A stretch of 64,000 bases of DNA from Podaxis mareebaensis (GCA_018524725.1 JAEUWP010000462.1:62001-126000), one strand, 5' to 3'; counted from the stretch's first letter, positions 1-11,923 are shown. Made by a program: numbers and translations. Notes: generated by a model from the sequence alone, not told the origin.

Positions 1-791
1 CTTATGAAGTTTTAACGAAACTGCGTTGCTCTCGATTGAGGAATTGAATATCGGAGAAGTCCGAGAATTATATTGTTATCCTTTGGGAACGAGAGTGAGA
101 GCGTGACAACGAAATAAGACTTACCTTCAACAAACCTGCACAACTTGAATAATTTTGTCGGGAAGGGGTGACGTCTGGCTGTCATGAGGCACGTGCCTGC
201 TCGTCTGTGGAGGGGGGCCTGGGCTTTGATCCCGAACCATGTACTTCGACGAGTCAAGATCGTCTATCGACTGTGCTGGGAAGAATCTCGCATTCTTGCT
301 TCCGAGCCGTACGGCGGGAACGGCTTGGCCTTATGTCTAATTCGCTTCGGCTCGGTGCTACTAAAGTTCTTGCCATGGTGGTGCAATGCGCTTTTTGGCA
401 TTCGCGAATGGGCATCCTGACAATGTTGCACTCCAATAGGACATTTTAGTCGTCAAACGGAAGTCCGGACGGATTGCTCTTCGACGGCGGCTCAAAACCC
501 TACCTTTTAAGAACTACTGCTCACCACGCCTGCCCTTTGTCATTTGCTCGGATGGGGATGTTTCGTGTGATGCGCAGCCAATCTCCGGCATTCTTCGCGA
601 AGAGATAGCTTTTTTCGCGCCAGAATCCTTACCCCCAGAAATGCATGTTGTGTTTGCCAAGGGAGTTAACTGAACCTACTTACAAAGATGTACCTCCAAA
701 ATTCGGCGGGTCTCGGTGCACTTCACTCTTGTTTCAATCTCGTTTAATCCTCGTTCTTCGCCTTGACTTTAGACTATCTTCACCCTTGGAC
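1..791. other. Left edge and promoter side of the MFS gene; no gene recognised
   Basis: Only short open frames without family resemblance are present on either strand. An in-frame ATG at 645 lies upstream of the MFS start, but the ATG at 792 is preferred because the protein from there has a normal polar N-terminal tail. The last part is presumably the promoter and 5' UTR of the transporter gene. Confidence 0.5.
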
Positions 792-3026
792 ATGACAATA
801 AGTTCGACAACATCATCCAGAGTGCCCTCCCTTATACCCTCGGAGGATACGACGGGTACGAGTCATGCGTTACGTTCTAAACACAATTACAATGTCCTAC
901 ACACAGTTCAGGGTGGTCTTTTCCGACCAATTCAAGGGGACCTTGAACGCAGTTCACATTCCCTTGAATCTGATAACTCTAGTCAGCCTACTCAAGACCA
1001 CAACGAAAAAGCAGAAGCCTTCATTGTAACCTGGGACGGTCCTAACGATCCTGATAACCCTCGCAATTGGTCAAATCGACGTCGGTGGACTGTAACACTT
1101 GTCGTCAGTTTCTTCACGTTCATCAGGTACGAGTTGCCCAATGACACTATTCGTGTGTCTGACCATACTACTAGTCCTGTTGGGTCGTCTATTTCCTCTC
1201 CGGCATTGCCGCAAATTTCCCGCGACTTGAACATTCCTCCAGGATCCGTCCTCGAGAACATGTCTCTCTCGATATTCGTCCTTGCGTATGCTCTTGGGGT
1301 GAGCACATACTTTTGTCATGTTACTCCTAGACTCTCACGAAAGAGCAGCCCCTAATTTGGGGACCTCTTTCGGAACTATTTGGACGCCTCATTATTCTGC
1401 AGATATCTAACATCTGGTTTCTTTGTAAGTTCGATCAGAAGACCCCCCCCCTTCCTCCGTCCAATTGACATGCATGTCCAGTATTCAATACACTCTGCGC
1501 CATTGCAAAGACTCCGACACAGATGTTAATATTCAGATTTCTTGCTGGATTCGGAGGAGCTGCTCCACAATCTCTCGGTGGGGGAGTCGTTGGCGACCTC
1601 TGGTCACCAGAGGAGCGCGGTATGGCGATGAGCGTCTACTCCCTAGCACCACTTGTAGGCCCTTCTACGGGGCCATTAGTGGGTGGATGGATAGCGGAGC
1701 GCGTTCCTTGGCCGTGGGTATTCTGGAGTGTCAGCATCGCAGATGGCCTCCTACAGATCGCTGGTTTCGTAAGTTGTACACCCATTCTGGGAGTTTCGAG
1801 GCATTGAGCCTTTCACAGATTTTTATTCGAGAAACGTATGTCCCCGAGCTTCTGAAGCGAAAGGCACGCAAAGTTCGGAAAGAGACAGGAAATGACTCCT
1901 ACCGGTCTGCCTTTGAGCGCCCCGACCGACATTGGACGGCAGTCATGGCTCGCGGCATGATCAAACCTTTAGTCTTTCTCCTGACAGAGCCGATTGTGCA
2001 AGTGTTTGCTCTATACATGGCCGTTCTCTATGGCATTCTCTACTTGACTATGACCAGTATGTGACGCCGAACACATCGTTTGAATGCGCTAAATTGTGCT
2101 TCTCAGCTTTCGTCAAAGTATATACGGATCAATATGGGCAATCAACTGGAATCGCTGGAATTCATTACCTGGCTGTTGCCCTTGGGTCAACCGGTATGTC
2201 CGAACATTTCCTTAACAGTCTTGGCTTCGTAGTGACATCATACAGTGGGTGGTCAGGCTGGAGCCAGAGTTTTAAACATTGTGTATCGGAAACTAAAAGA
2301 ACGAAACGGCGGCGTGGGCACACCGGAGATGCGGTGCGTCTTTTACGTTCAATCGAACTGACGATCTCATTTGTGACCCACCTTCCGACTTTCTGTCAGG
2401 CTTCCCTTGCTAATGGTATCTGCCACAACCTTGCCGATTGGTTTGGTTATCTATGGATGGACGGCCAACGCTCGACTCTTTTGGCTTCTTCCTGGTGAGA
2501 TTACATCGATATATCGGGAGGATCATAGCTTAACTCACTATTGGTCTTCTAGACTTGGGTGTATTTATCTACTCTATCGGAATTGGTAGACCAAAGATGT
2601 TGCAATGTCACTTCCGTGATGAATGACCAATTTTTATAGGTGGAAATTGGACCTGTATCCAAACGTACCTTGTGAGCGAAGATACCCGGTTGTTGACTAG
2701 AGGACTGGAATTGACGAACCGTAATTCATAGGTCGACAATTATGCTCTATACGCCGCAAGTGCGATTGCTGGAGTATCCTCCTTTCGTGCCTTTGCAGGG
2801 TTCGGGTTCCCACTGTTCGCCGACAAAATGTACGCACAACTTGGGGATGGTAAGTCAGTGACGTATTGTGGATTAGTCATTCATTAACTATTTATGTTCA
2901 GGGTGGGGAAACTCCATCCTTGCGCTTATCTGCCTAGTGATAGGTTGTCCCGCCCCCTTTATCTTCTATCGTTATGGCCCCAAGCTGCGGGAATGGAGCA
3001 AAGCAGCATCTGTCGAGAAGACCTGA
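792..3026 (+). CDS. MFS transporter, drug:H+ antiporter (DHA1-like)
   Basis: A plasma-membrane transporter of the major facilitator superfamily, probably exporting small toxic molecules by proton antiport; the substrate cannot be read from the sequence. Eleven exons join to 561 codons: 792-1298, 1349-1424, 1482-1768, 1819-2056, 2107-2193, 2246-2333, 2400-2494, 2553-2585, 2640-2671, 2732-2849 and 2902-3026, ending in TGA. The N-terminal ~120 residues are polar and end in WDGPNDPDNPRNWS, the usual lead-in of fungal DHA1 proteins. Next come LAYALGPLIWGPLSELFGR (loop 2-3 motif), RFLAGFGGAAPQSLGGG and LVGPSTGPLVGGW (motif C, typical of antiporters). A central loop (RETYVPELLKRKARK) follows, and the second half has GLVIYGWTA and YAASAIAGVSSFRAFAGFGFPLF. 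All splice sites are GT-AG and no break is seen. Confidence 0.9.
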
Positions 3027-6000
3027 GGCAAACGAAGTTTCTGCATGCGCATGGGGAGTAGAATTTTGTGAGTACTTCCTTCCGTTTCTGGTAAATTTAT
3101 GCCGTCCATCTCATATGGTGATCGATGGCTAGGCTCCTGCGCAGCATATGAGAAACATGAACCCCTGTTTCGGTTTATTGTCGATCCAAAACCTTGTTTT
3201 TGGGTATACAAGCAGTGGATACGGACTTACCGATCATAATAGGAGTGGTTCATGAGATTATGCTTAGGCTACGATTATGAGATCTACTGTTGTGATTATA
3301 GTGTATCGACGCTCAGATTCTTCCTCAGAATATCGGACTTGTGACAATGAGGTTTAAAGACTACTATGGGACTTTCGTCTTTCATCACAAAATCCAGTTG
3401 ATATCACCCCAAGTGCTTTCGTCCCAGGGGAAGATGTTCCAGGTGTCGCTCACATCCACCTCTTCCCGGAGCACTGGTACGTTTGAAACTACTTATCGCA
3501 ATCGGTCCCTGGCGGCATGAGCTTCTTTCTGGGCGGCGTACTCAGGCACCATATGATATCGCTGAAGCTTACGAGTGAACCGCTACCTCTGTATGGGCAT
3601 GGCTCGGGGTTCTTCCTTCTGTGCCCCTTATTTTTCGGAAGTGCCTGAAGGCACTGTTGTTCTCTACGCCAACGAGAAACTCAGCATTATAACTCAAATC
3701 CCGCGCAGTCTGGTAAGCTCAGCAAGCGAGAAAAATTTCTGCGGCCTCATTCAGTGGAATGTATTTGGTGGAGAGTTTCCCTTGCGGCGCCTGAGAGAGT
3801 ATTGTTCGGTGGGAGTACACCAACTCCGCTCTGCAAAATCCATGATGGTCTGAAGAAGCCGCGGGGCGAATGTTTCATATGAGACCAAGTCTAGCTTGGA
3901 GAGCTGTAACGCAAGATAACCCGGTATCGGAGTTTCTTTGTTCACCTAGTCATCATGGCTCGGAAGAGTCCAGTTCTTCCCGAGGCATGTAGTGGTTGCT
4001 TGGGGCTGATCAGTGTGTGACAGAGTCGAGCACATGAGAACCACGTCACCGAAACAAGCTCAAGCTATTTTAGGCCCTACCACAATTCGCCAATTTTACC
4101 CATCCATGAGAGCCAAATTACAATCGAGGCCTCCAGAAATGCCAGTTCCTCGGAATCGACAACCCTGGAATACAAGAAGGTCTGGTCATCGTTGATTCCC
4201 GTAGCACCATCGGAAGGCAGACGTCATATGAAATGCAGCGCTGGGAGGTGTTAGAACTTGCCTCTCAATGCAGAAGCGGTGGTGTAATACCCTATCGCAT
4301 GCCTATCGGAGATAATTCACGGGCAGAATACTTAGTCCACAGGTACGTCAATATTAGATTGCTTCCGAAGAAAGAAGGCAAGTTGCAGAATATTTTGGGA
4401 AAGATCATTCGTCATTTAAACCCCGTGAGAGTCCTTCAAGGTGGGTGCAGTCAGAACACCAGGTGACGGAGACTGACATGAACCCTCCAGCCATACTCTG
4501 CCTCTCACCGGCGGGCGGTCTTCCTTGGGGGTCCCCACGCCATGTTGTCATCACCTAGCATCTCCGCCTGTGAATATCGATGAGAATCCTTCAGATGCAG
4601 ATAAAGATGCTGAGCTCACGACAACAGGCCTGGTTGGCAAAGGAGGTCGTGGTGCTACTTCTGGCGCTAGATATTCGCCGCTTGTTTTGGTATCCGCGGA
4701 GTGGAACGACTGCTATAGGCCACGGTTAGATCCCGCCAGACATGAAGAAAGGAAGGGTCCTAACTAGATCGCTCATGGTGTCGGGGAGTTGCATCGAGAT
4801 TGTTTGCGAAGTTGGCGCCGACTCTGTCTTCTCGTTTGACTTGCATATCTTTCGCTACGTTTTCTTATGATGTAAGCAGTGCATAAGAAGAATTTTGACG
4901 AGGGACTGCATACGATGATTCGCTTGAACATAATGAAGTGCTATCGGCGTTGGATGTGTTTTGCACGGCGCCAGTTGAACTTGGTTCAGGCTTTCCAGAG
5001 CTTAGAAACCCACGGTAATGAAGGAACAGCAGGGCACTCCGGCAAGTGTGTGCTCCGACCTTGAAGGCTTGATAGTCGCGGGACAGTGCTTACGTTTTCG
5101 GCGACGCACAAAGTCAAGACGATGTGGAGAAATGTCAGGACCTGCGAGCACCCCGGCGCAGGCTTGGGCGTGATCGATTCCCCACAGTGCCTCGGGCGTT
5201 AATAAAGCACTAGTCATACATTCAAAGTTCGTCAATCTTGGTGTAGGTTTGGCAGGCACGCATCAATCAACAGAACACTCAATTGATGTAGTCAAGGCAA
5301 ATCAAGCACTTGAGGCTTAGAAGTAGTGAGTTGGGCAAGGATTTGTTCATCACAACTCTTCGAGTTCATGTGCTTCCCTTCGAGTCCCAGAGACGAGTGA
5401 GAAGCACTGGCCAATCCCTCAGGCATAACAATAAATGTCCTCCCTCCCGTGGCGTTTGCGTTGACACTATTAACTGGCAGGTGCTTGATTCCCATCAGTA
5501 AATCAAATGCTGGTGGAGTAGCATCGCCTTGCGCAGTTCTTTTGCGCGGGAAGGCTAGGATGTTGGGTGGGGATCTTGAAACTTTACTGTACTAGTACTA
5601 GGATACAGACGCATAATACTCTACCGCAGGGAGTAGAAGGATACCGGCGAGCAATGTTAGAACTGACACCCTTAGTTGGACTCAGGAGTTGTAGCGCTAA
5701 CACGGCCGGATGTCACGTGTGAAGATTACGTTATCAATACTCACCCCAGAGAAACGCTCAAGTAACTAAGTTGAATCCGTGCATGCGGCATTCACACACG
5801 CAGGAGAATTGCTGCAAAGCCAACGCTGGATGCTGTGGGGCGGCGCCCTCCCACTCCAAGGCCGTCTCCAAGACGAAATCCACCCTTTTATATTGCGAAG
5901 GATCTTTTGTTCAAAGGCGGTCATCGGCATCCGTAAATATATCCAACTTTCTCGAAAGCATTCTATCAATAATACGTCGTATTTATAATCCCTTGGCGCG

Positions 6001-6528
6001 ATGGCCTCTTGCCTGGAGAGGCGCTTTTGCCTCGGATTAGTGACCTGCACATACTTCACTCCAGAAATTAGCTATGAGGCTATTTCTATCAAGAGTTACG
6101 AATGCGCACCAGCGGTTGCCTGGATCCCCGACTCAGAGAACTGTCCAGAAAGTAGGCGCGAGTTCGACTTCCAAATGATGTCAAAGGATGCAACGGGTGG
6201 AGTAAAACGGAAAATTGTCTCCAAAACGGCACCCAAAAAAGAGTTATATGCCTCCCTTTGCTATTGCCCGAGTAACGGTACGACCTACCACCTCTCACGA
6301 ATTTTGCGTCCATGTCCCAGCGCCCTGTCGGCTTACAGTCATGCGATAATTGCAGTCCAATCCCATCCTCCAGGTTATTGAGGTACCACACTTTCGTCTC
6401 CGTTTGTTCGCAATCGCTTACGTCTGCTCTCACCAGGTGTTGGAGGGCCGGCGGCTTTTCATGAAGAAACCCAGAGCACGCACATGTGCCTCGTCCTCCT
6501 GTGAGGTGAGAACGACGGCTGGGAAGCG
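3027..6528. other. Long gene-poor stretch
   Basis: About 3.5 kb with no intact gene that I recognise. The stretch 3575-4466 has protein-like open segments described separately. The rest (3027-3570 and 4800-6520) holds only short overlapping frames. Its last few hundred bases would be the promoter of the laccase-like gene. Confidence 0.5.
3575..4466 (+). pseudogene. Possible remnant of an unrecognised protein-coding gene
   Basis: Two separated open segments read like real protein rather than random frame. The first (about 3590-3850) contains YFSEVPEGTVVLYANEKL and WNVFGGEFPLRRLREY. The second (about 4150-4466) contains FLGIDNPGIQEGLVIVDS, RSGGVIPYRMPIGDNSRAEY and VNIRLLPKKEGKL. They lie in different frames, and I could not find a convincing intron chain, start codon or stop codon joining them. 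I do not recognise the family. It may be a decayed gene or the exons of a gene whose structure I could not resolve. Confidence 0.25.
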
Positions 6529-6536
6529 TATTTAAG
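6529..6536 (+). promoter_or_regulatory. TATA-like box of the laccase-like gene
   Basis: TATTTAAG lies 56 bp before the start codon at 6585, a normal distance for a short 5' UTR in fungi. Confidence 0.5.
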
Positions 6537-6584
6537 GGCGTCTTTCTTCATGCTTCAGACCCAGGTCTCCCCAACGGTAGAACC

Positions 6585-9273
6585 ATGAAGCTTACAGTCA
6601 CTTCTCTCCTCTTGGCTATCTTGCAATGCCGCAGCGCCCTTTCTGCTGCTGTGCAAAAGCGGGCTACCAAAGAAGTTACTCTTGATATTGTCAACGCTGA
6701 TCTCGCACCCGATGGGTTCATGCGAAGTATGTGCTTACATCCATGTATGTCGTCTTACGTGGAACTAACGTCTCCTAGGCACTGTTGTCGCGAACGGACA
6801 GTAAGCAGCCTTCCAGTAGAATTTAGATAGTCAGATCAACTCATAGTATAATAGGTATCCTGGTCCTCTTATCACCGCTAACAAAGGCGACACTCTAGTA
6901 GTCACCGTCAACAACAACCTGGTGAGGATGTTCAACCGCAGTAGTCTCCTCCCATTGCTCACTAAATGTTACCAAGAACGACCCTACTATGAGGCGCAGC
7001 ACCAGTTTGGTAAGATCATTTTCTATCTATAGCACAGATGACGATCACTGAATATGGTATTCCTATAGGATTTCGATGGGATTTTCTTCACTACTCAGAA
7101 CGCTTTCAATGAAGGAACTCCTTTCGTCACTGCTTGCCCTATTGCACCGAATGCTAGCTTCACATACACGGTTCCTTTGGATGACCAAGCCGGCACTTTC
7201 TGGTACCACAGGTTAGTTAGTTTCAATCGTGTCGGTTCGTGTCGATACTGACTCCTCTTCTTACAGCCAACTGAGCGTCCAATATGTTGATGTAGGTTCC
7301 CGTTCGGTTGAGTCTGGCTGAACAAAATTAACATAGCGTCGCATCGGTAGGGACTCCGCGGTGCACTCATTGTTTACGGTGAGTGATTGATCTCCAGCAA
7401 ATGCAAAATGGCTCTGACTGACGCTTCCAAAGATCCCGATGACCCACAGAGCGACTTGTATGACGTCGACAACGAGGACACTATTTGGCAAGTTGGTATG
7501 TAACTGGGAACGAGCGCCTCAATACCTGAAACTGACCTTTGACTCTAGGTGACTGGTGGCACAACACCACTATCCCACTTCTCGACGGCTATGTTGCCAC
7601 TGGAATCGTTCCGGTCTCCGACTCGGGCACTTTCAATGGTGTGGGCCGCTTCAATGGCGGGCCGGAGGTCCCCTTCTTCGTCCAGAACGTCGAAGCTGGG
7701 AAGCGGTACCGCTTCAGAATCATCAACACTTCTGCCCGTAATGTCTTCACCATATCGGTGGACAGTCACAACATGAGTATGTCCATTCCATTTCCCGGCC
7801 TGCTGGCCGTCTTATTGACGCCAAAAATAGCGATAATCGAAGCTGACGGCGTGGCTGTGACACCAATGACTGTCGACGAAATCGAGATTTTGGCGGGTCA
7901 GAGGTACTCTGTCGTTGTAAGCTGTCTCATGTTGTCATTACCGTACGAACTTTGTGTTCTCAAGCTTGTTCCCAGATTACCGCAGACCAGCCCGTCGGGA
8001 ACTACTGGATTAATGCTCCATTCGTAGGTGGAGACCCAGCCCGCAACCCGAACCGTGAGTAGTTAGGAGTCCATTCACATTACTTGGTGGATCGGGACTG
8101 ATTGTGTTGGGCAGAAAACGCAACCCTTTCTCGTGCTATCTTGCGCTACGCGGGTGCACCTGACGAAGATCCAGCCGGGCCCATGACCAACGGACCCGAG
8201 AATCCCAATGCTTTGGTTGAGGCCAATTTGAGGGTGAGCACTTAATTCGATCCCGAACTGCCCTATCTAAAAGACATCTATAGCCACTCGTCCCTGAAAC
8301 AGTGAGTGAAGGCATAGCTACAAAGCAGAGCGATGACTGAGTCTGGAATAGGTACCACCCCCTGATATGAACATTACTCTGGAATTAGTTGTGGTAAGTA
8401 CCAGTTGCGTGTTTTAGGGGGAAAAACGATAATACGGTAATTTCCTAAGACTGCTGGGAAAGCGCAATGGAACGTGAATAACGTTTCCTATTTGCCACCC
8501 GAAACGCCGACCCTCGTGAAAATTTTGGACGGTGCTAACAGCTCAGCCGACTTCAATGTCACGGAGAACACGTTCCTCCTTCCGGCTAACCAGACCGTCC
8601 AGATTATCTTCCCCCCTAGGTACGTGAAAGATTCGACTGTTTTTAGTGCAATCTCACACACTTTATCAGTAATGATGACGAATCGCACCGTGAGTACCCC
8701 GAAACTACTTGGAAGAGGCATGGCTAACGCATGGGTGTATAGCCTTCCATTTACATGGGGTGAGTTTCCTGATGCAACGAAGAGGAAAGATAACGATGCT
8801 CAATGGTGCTAATACGTAGAACAACTTCTGGGTGATCAAGTCAAACAGCTCGGATGTTATCAACGAGGAAAACCCCATTCGTCGTGACGTGGGTATTTAT
8901 TGCTTGTGCCCCCAGTATGACCATGCTGATATGATGCCCGCTCTAAGGTCGTCGCTGTCGGTGCGGCGGGAACTATAATTCGATTCCAGACGAACAATCC
9001 AGGTGGGTTCAAGTACCACTGTTTTGGCTCGCATGTTGATGTATTTTTTCCTTACAAGGCCCGTGGTTCTTCCACTGCCACATCTTCTGGCACATGCAAG
9101 CCGGTCTTGCGACAGTCATGGTTGAGGGTATTGACCAGACGGCTCAACGTGTCCAGCCGAACGCTGAGTGGGAAGCTCTCTGCCCTGCTGTGAGTGATTT
9201 TTTCTTCTCTGGGTGTTGTTCCTTGTGCTGAGTGCTTGTCCAGTACGATGCCCTTCCTGCGGATTTACAGTGA
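6585..9273 (+). CDS. Laccase-like multicopper oxidase lacking part of the copper site
   Basis: A secreted three-cupredoxin protein of the laccase family. Twenty-one exons join to 528 codons without a stop: 6585-6726, 6779-6800, 6855-6921, 6977-7009, 7069-7211, 7267-7291, 7351-7378, 7433-7495, 7549-7776, 7831-7916, 7976-8054, 8115-8233, 8284-8301, 8352-8393, 8450-8619, 8670-8689, 8743-8759, 8820-8888, 8948-9002, 9059-9189 and 9244-9273. Residues 1 to ~21 are a signal peptide. Normal laccases carry HWHG in motif L1 and HSH in L2. Here L1 reads DFDG (89-92) and L2 reads HSQ (135-137), and the Cys in the following QYCDG is Val. Motif L3 (HPFHLHG, ~429-435) and L4 (HCHIFWHMQAGL, ~481) are complete, so the type 1 copper site is kept. 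Three of eight trinuclear-cluster histidines are gone, which should abolish oxygen reduction. Length and fold are normal, so it looks like a maintained pseudoenzyme rather than a wreck. An unknown new role is my inference. Confidence 0.93.
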
Positions 9274-10054
9274 GGTGTAACTTGGAATCAGTGATGGAAG
9301 TAATGAGGCGGTAGATACCCGGGTAGTATTTGTGCTTGCTTATGTGTAGTATGGTTTTTGGCTGTATTATGGGAAAGAACTGATTTATACATTTTGTTGT
9401 TTGCCATTGGCCCATGGATCCTCGCAGAGGACGCTTGTAACCTGGCGATCATCGCTCGACGGCAATCATAACAGTAATAATGGACAGTGCGGCAACAACA
9501 GTGAAGAGGCAAGTTCTGTGTGCAATGTGCGTGAATTCATTAATGAATAAACCGGAAATAGTTTAGTGCTAATGTATAATAGTATGTGTAAATGAATAGT
9601 GCACGGTTGTTCGTCGAGGGTGCTGCTGGTAAGTGTGTAGATCAGATCCGGAGTGTGCGAGGCGCGTAGTATCGAGTGACATCAACAGTGGTAAACTAGT
9701 GTAGGAGAGGCAACGAATCTGGATTGTTTGGATTGCTTGAGAAGCTCGCTTCCAACTGTAGGGCCCCTTGTACACAGAAGAACATGAATTGGAATATTAT
9801 CCTGGGAATCACACATGGTCTTGTACGACTATACGGTTACCTCACCCAAACGTATCTACGAATCACTATGAAGAAATGAAATAAACGAAAATCCTGTAGT
9901 CAAGAGTCCAACATCCAGCTCAAATTATTAACGTCGAAAAACAACGTAGGAACCGGAGTCGGTTCAAAACATTCTAATGCATTTCAACTGTTCAGCGCCT
10001 TATCTCAGTTAAGTACCTTCCGCCGAAGGACAAGGGACGAAAAACGACGGATGC
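9274..10054. other. Convergent 3' regions; no gene seen
   Basis: This stretch lies between the laccase-like stop codon and the stop of the minus-strand gene at 10055. It holds AT-rich sequence and short open frames only, and is probably the two 3' UTRs plus spacer. Confidence 0.5.
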
Positions 10055-10507
10055 TCACAGTAACGAAAGTGTGACGTCTCCATGGACCTTTGCCGTCAAC
10101 CTAATATCAGCATCTAAATTCAAATCCAACCTCAACTTCAACGGTTTATCTGATCCTTTTTCGGAACTACCACCGCCGACAACGGCGCCGGCTGTGTCAC
10201 CGACGGTGCTGACGGCATTTTGGGCAGTATTGGCGACTTGTCTGCCTGTGTCGTCGATTTCATCTACGACGGGAAGGGCGGGGTTGCGTTTTTTGTTGCG
10301 GCGTTTACGGTGGTGGTTGGGGTTGGGAGGCTGGGAGGCGGAGGAGGGGCTGTCGTTGTCGTCGCTTATGGTGCTGTTGACGGATGGGCTACGGTGGGTG
10401 CGGCGGCTACGGCTGCGTCCGCGGTGGGACTGGTGTTGGGGGGCGTCGTCGGTGTGTCGGGATTTGGAGGGCTCGCGGGATGGGGCGCGGGAGCCTGGTT
10501 GCGACAT
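10055..10507 (-). CDS. Small Ser/Arg-rich protein with conserved C-terminus, function unknown
   Basis: A single-exon protein of 150 residues. The open frame extends upstream to 10669, but the internal Met at 10507 is preferred because the sequence before it is not protein-like and lies in the divergent promoter. The first ~85 residues are low-complexity: Pro/Ser/Arg-rich with SREPSKSRH, RGRSRSRRTHRS and a basic block HHRKRRNKKRN. Residues ~90-125 contain VDEIDDTGRQVANTAQNAVSTVG. The last ~30 residues (LKLRLDLNLDADIRLTAKV, then HGDVTLSLL) have the alternating pattern of a short beta structure and resemble the end of a widespread fungal hypothetical protein. No catalytic motif is visible. It is divergently arranged with the DUF6987-like gene. 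Confidence 0.7.
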   Translation of the reverse strand: MSQPGSRAPSREPSKSRHTDDAPQHQSHRGRSRSRRTHRSPSVNSTISDDNDSPSSASQPPNPNHHRKRRNKKRNPALPVVDEIDDTGRQVANTAQNAVSTVGDTAGAVVGGGSSEKGSDKPLKLRLDLNLDADIRLTAKVHGDVTLSLL

Positions 10508-10885
10508 GGTAGTAGTGGGTTTGTGGTTCGGGGGTGGTGACGCGGTGGGGAGTCGCAGATTAGATATCTGGAACCTTTTCTGGGTCTTATACGGAAAGTG
10601 GTAGAGCCCCTGTGGGGCCCACGACGTCATCCAGTGATCCCGCGATCTGTATGTTGTCGTACTCACCATGTTATTACCTGTTATTACTCGCCCGTCGAGT
10701 ATGTCGTCAGGATCATTTCAGACAATGGTGGCTCAAAGTGTCTGTCTTTCGGATATGACGCGGGTTGGGTGGCGGATGTAGCCTAGTGACGAGACGCGCG
10801 CCAAATTGGTCCGGCAACAAGAGCAGTTAATCAGACGCTATATAATCACGAATAATAATCGGTTGTACAACATATTGCATTTACA
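10508..10885. promoter_or_regulatory. Divergent promoter region
   Basis: A 378-bp gap separates two divergent start codons (10507 minus, 10886 plus). TATATAA at 10839-10845 sits about 45 bp before the plus-strand ATG, and a CCAAATTGG palindrome at about 10801 could be a factor site. No coding sequence is supported here. Confidence 0.5.
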
Positions 10886-11833
10886 ATGTCTGAAGCGGCA
10901 CCCCAAGATTCAGTCCATTCTCCAGCTCCCGAGAAATCGGAAGCCGAACTCAAGGCTCAAGCGCAGGACGATGCTCTCGCTGAGCGAATCTCGTCTATCG
11001 TCGAGCGTGCAAATGAACAAGTCATTCCGCTCTGCAAGATGATTCGGAAGGCGAGTATGGGTAACTTCTGGGTCTTGTTGGTTACACCCATTTGATCAAA
11101 CCTTGCAGCATATCGAAAACATGGAGGCACAGAAGGAGGAAGATCGGGACGAGGCTGAGCTAGTGAAGCAGGTCAAGCCACTCCTCCAACAAGGAGAGAA
11201 AATCCTCAATGAAGCAAATGGAGCTATCCGTGGTGCGGATCCTGATGGTCGTCTTACGAACCGGGCGCAGAGGAACCAGGCGGATCATCAGGCGACACCT
11301 CAGGAACAACGCCTTGCTGAAGCTTTGAAAGTGGCAAGTCTGAGATAACCTTTGTGGTTAGGGTGACACTAAATTCAGAGCAGATGGTCGAAGAGGTCCA
11401 GGGGACGATTGATTGGGCCAAAGATAAACTTGATGCGTTCCCCAAGGCGAAGAAGGATCTTGGTCCTTTGCTTGACGCGTTGGGTCGTAAGTCCAATGGC
11501 GTGGTTAAAGTGCTTGCCAAAGTTGATTGTGATTGTTCGCAGAGCCCGTAACACAAATAGTTAGCGGAGTGGCGCTGCTATTGGCAGGTGTCCTGAACTT
11601 GCTCGGCAGACTCGTAAGTCCCTCATTTATGATCGCAAAAAATATTGAATTTACCGTCCAAATAGCTGAGTGGTCTTGGACTGGACAGTCTCCTGAAGGG
11701 CATCGTCGCAGCTACTGTGAGTCATGAGCATATCACACCCGTGGCGTTGCCTAACCGCCAACCCCAGGGACTGGACAAGATCTATTCTGGCATGGGTCTT
11801 GGGAAGTGGTTGAAGACAGGATCCAAGAACTAA
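10886..11833 (+). CDS. DUF6987-like conserved fungal protein
   Basis: Six exons join to 229 codons: 10886-11050, 11109-11337, 11379-11486, 11543-11613, 11666-11716 and 11768-11833. The N-terminus is acidic. The core (HIENMEAQKEEDRDEAELVK, then VKPLLQQGEKILNEANGAIR and GADPDGRLTNRA) and the Gly/Leu-rich tail (VALLLAGVLNLLGRL, LSGLGLDSLLKGI, YSGMGLGKWLKTG) match my memory of the fungal DUF6987 family, whose function is not known. The tail alternates hydrophobic and glycine residues and could associate with membrane. The first intron must begin with GC rather than GT to keep the frame (see findings). Splice sites of intron 2 (11338-11378) are less certain, because the donor is weak. Confidence 0.78.
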
Positions 11834-11923
11834 TTGAAGAAGGCGGTGTTATTTGTACCTATTTACGCGAAAGTGTTATGGGGCGTACTGTGACAAAGTG
11901 AATGATATGTTTTGCTGTCTGCC

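Noticed and set aside
792..3026. MFS transporter as a pseudogene, because its frame is broken many times in genomic DNA
   Set aside because: All breaks fall in introns with GT-AG ends, and eleven exons join to exactly 562 codons including stop.
10071..10604. Plus-strand frame of 177 codons over the small Ser/Arg-rich gene
   Set aside because: It is the antisense of the minus-strand protein, Gly/Val/Trp-rich and without domain features. The minus-strand C-terminus looks like a real conserved end.
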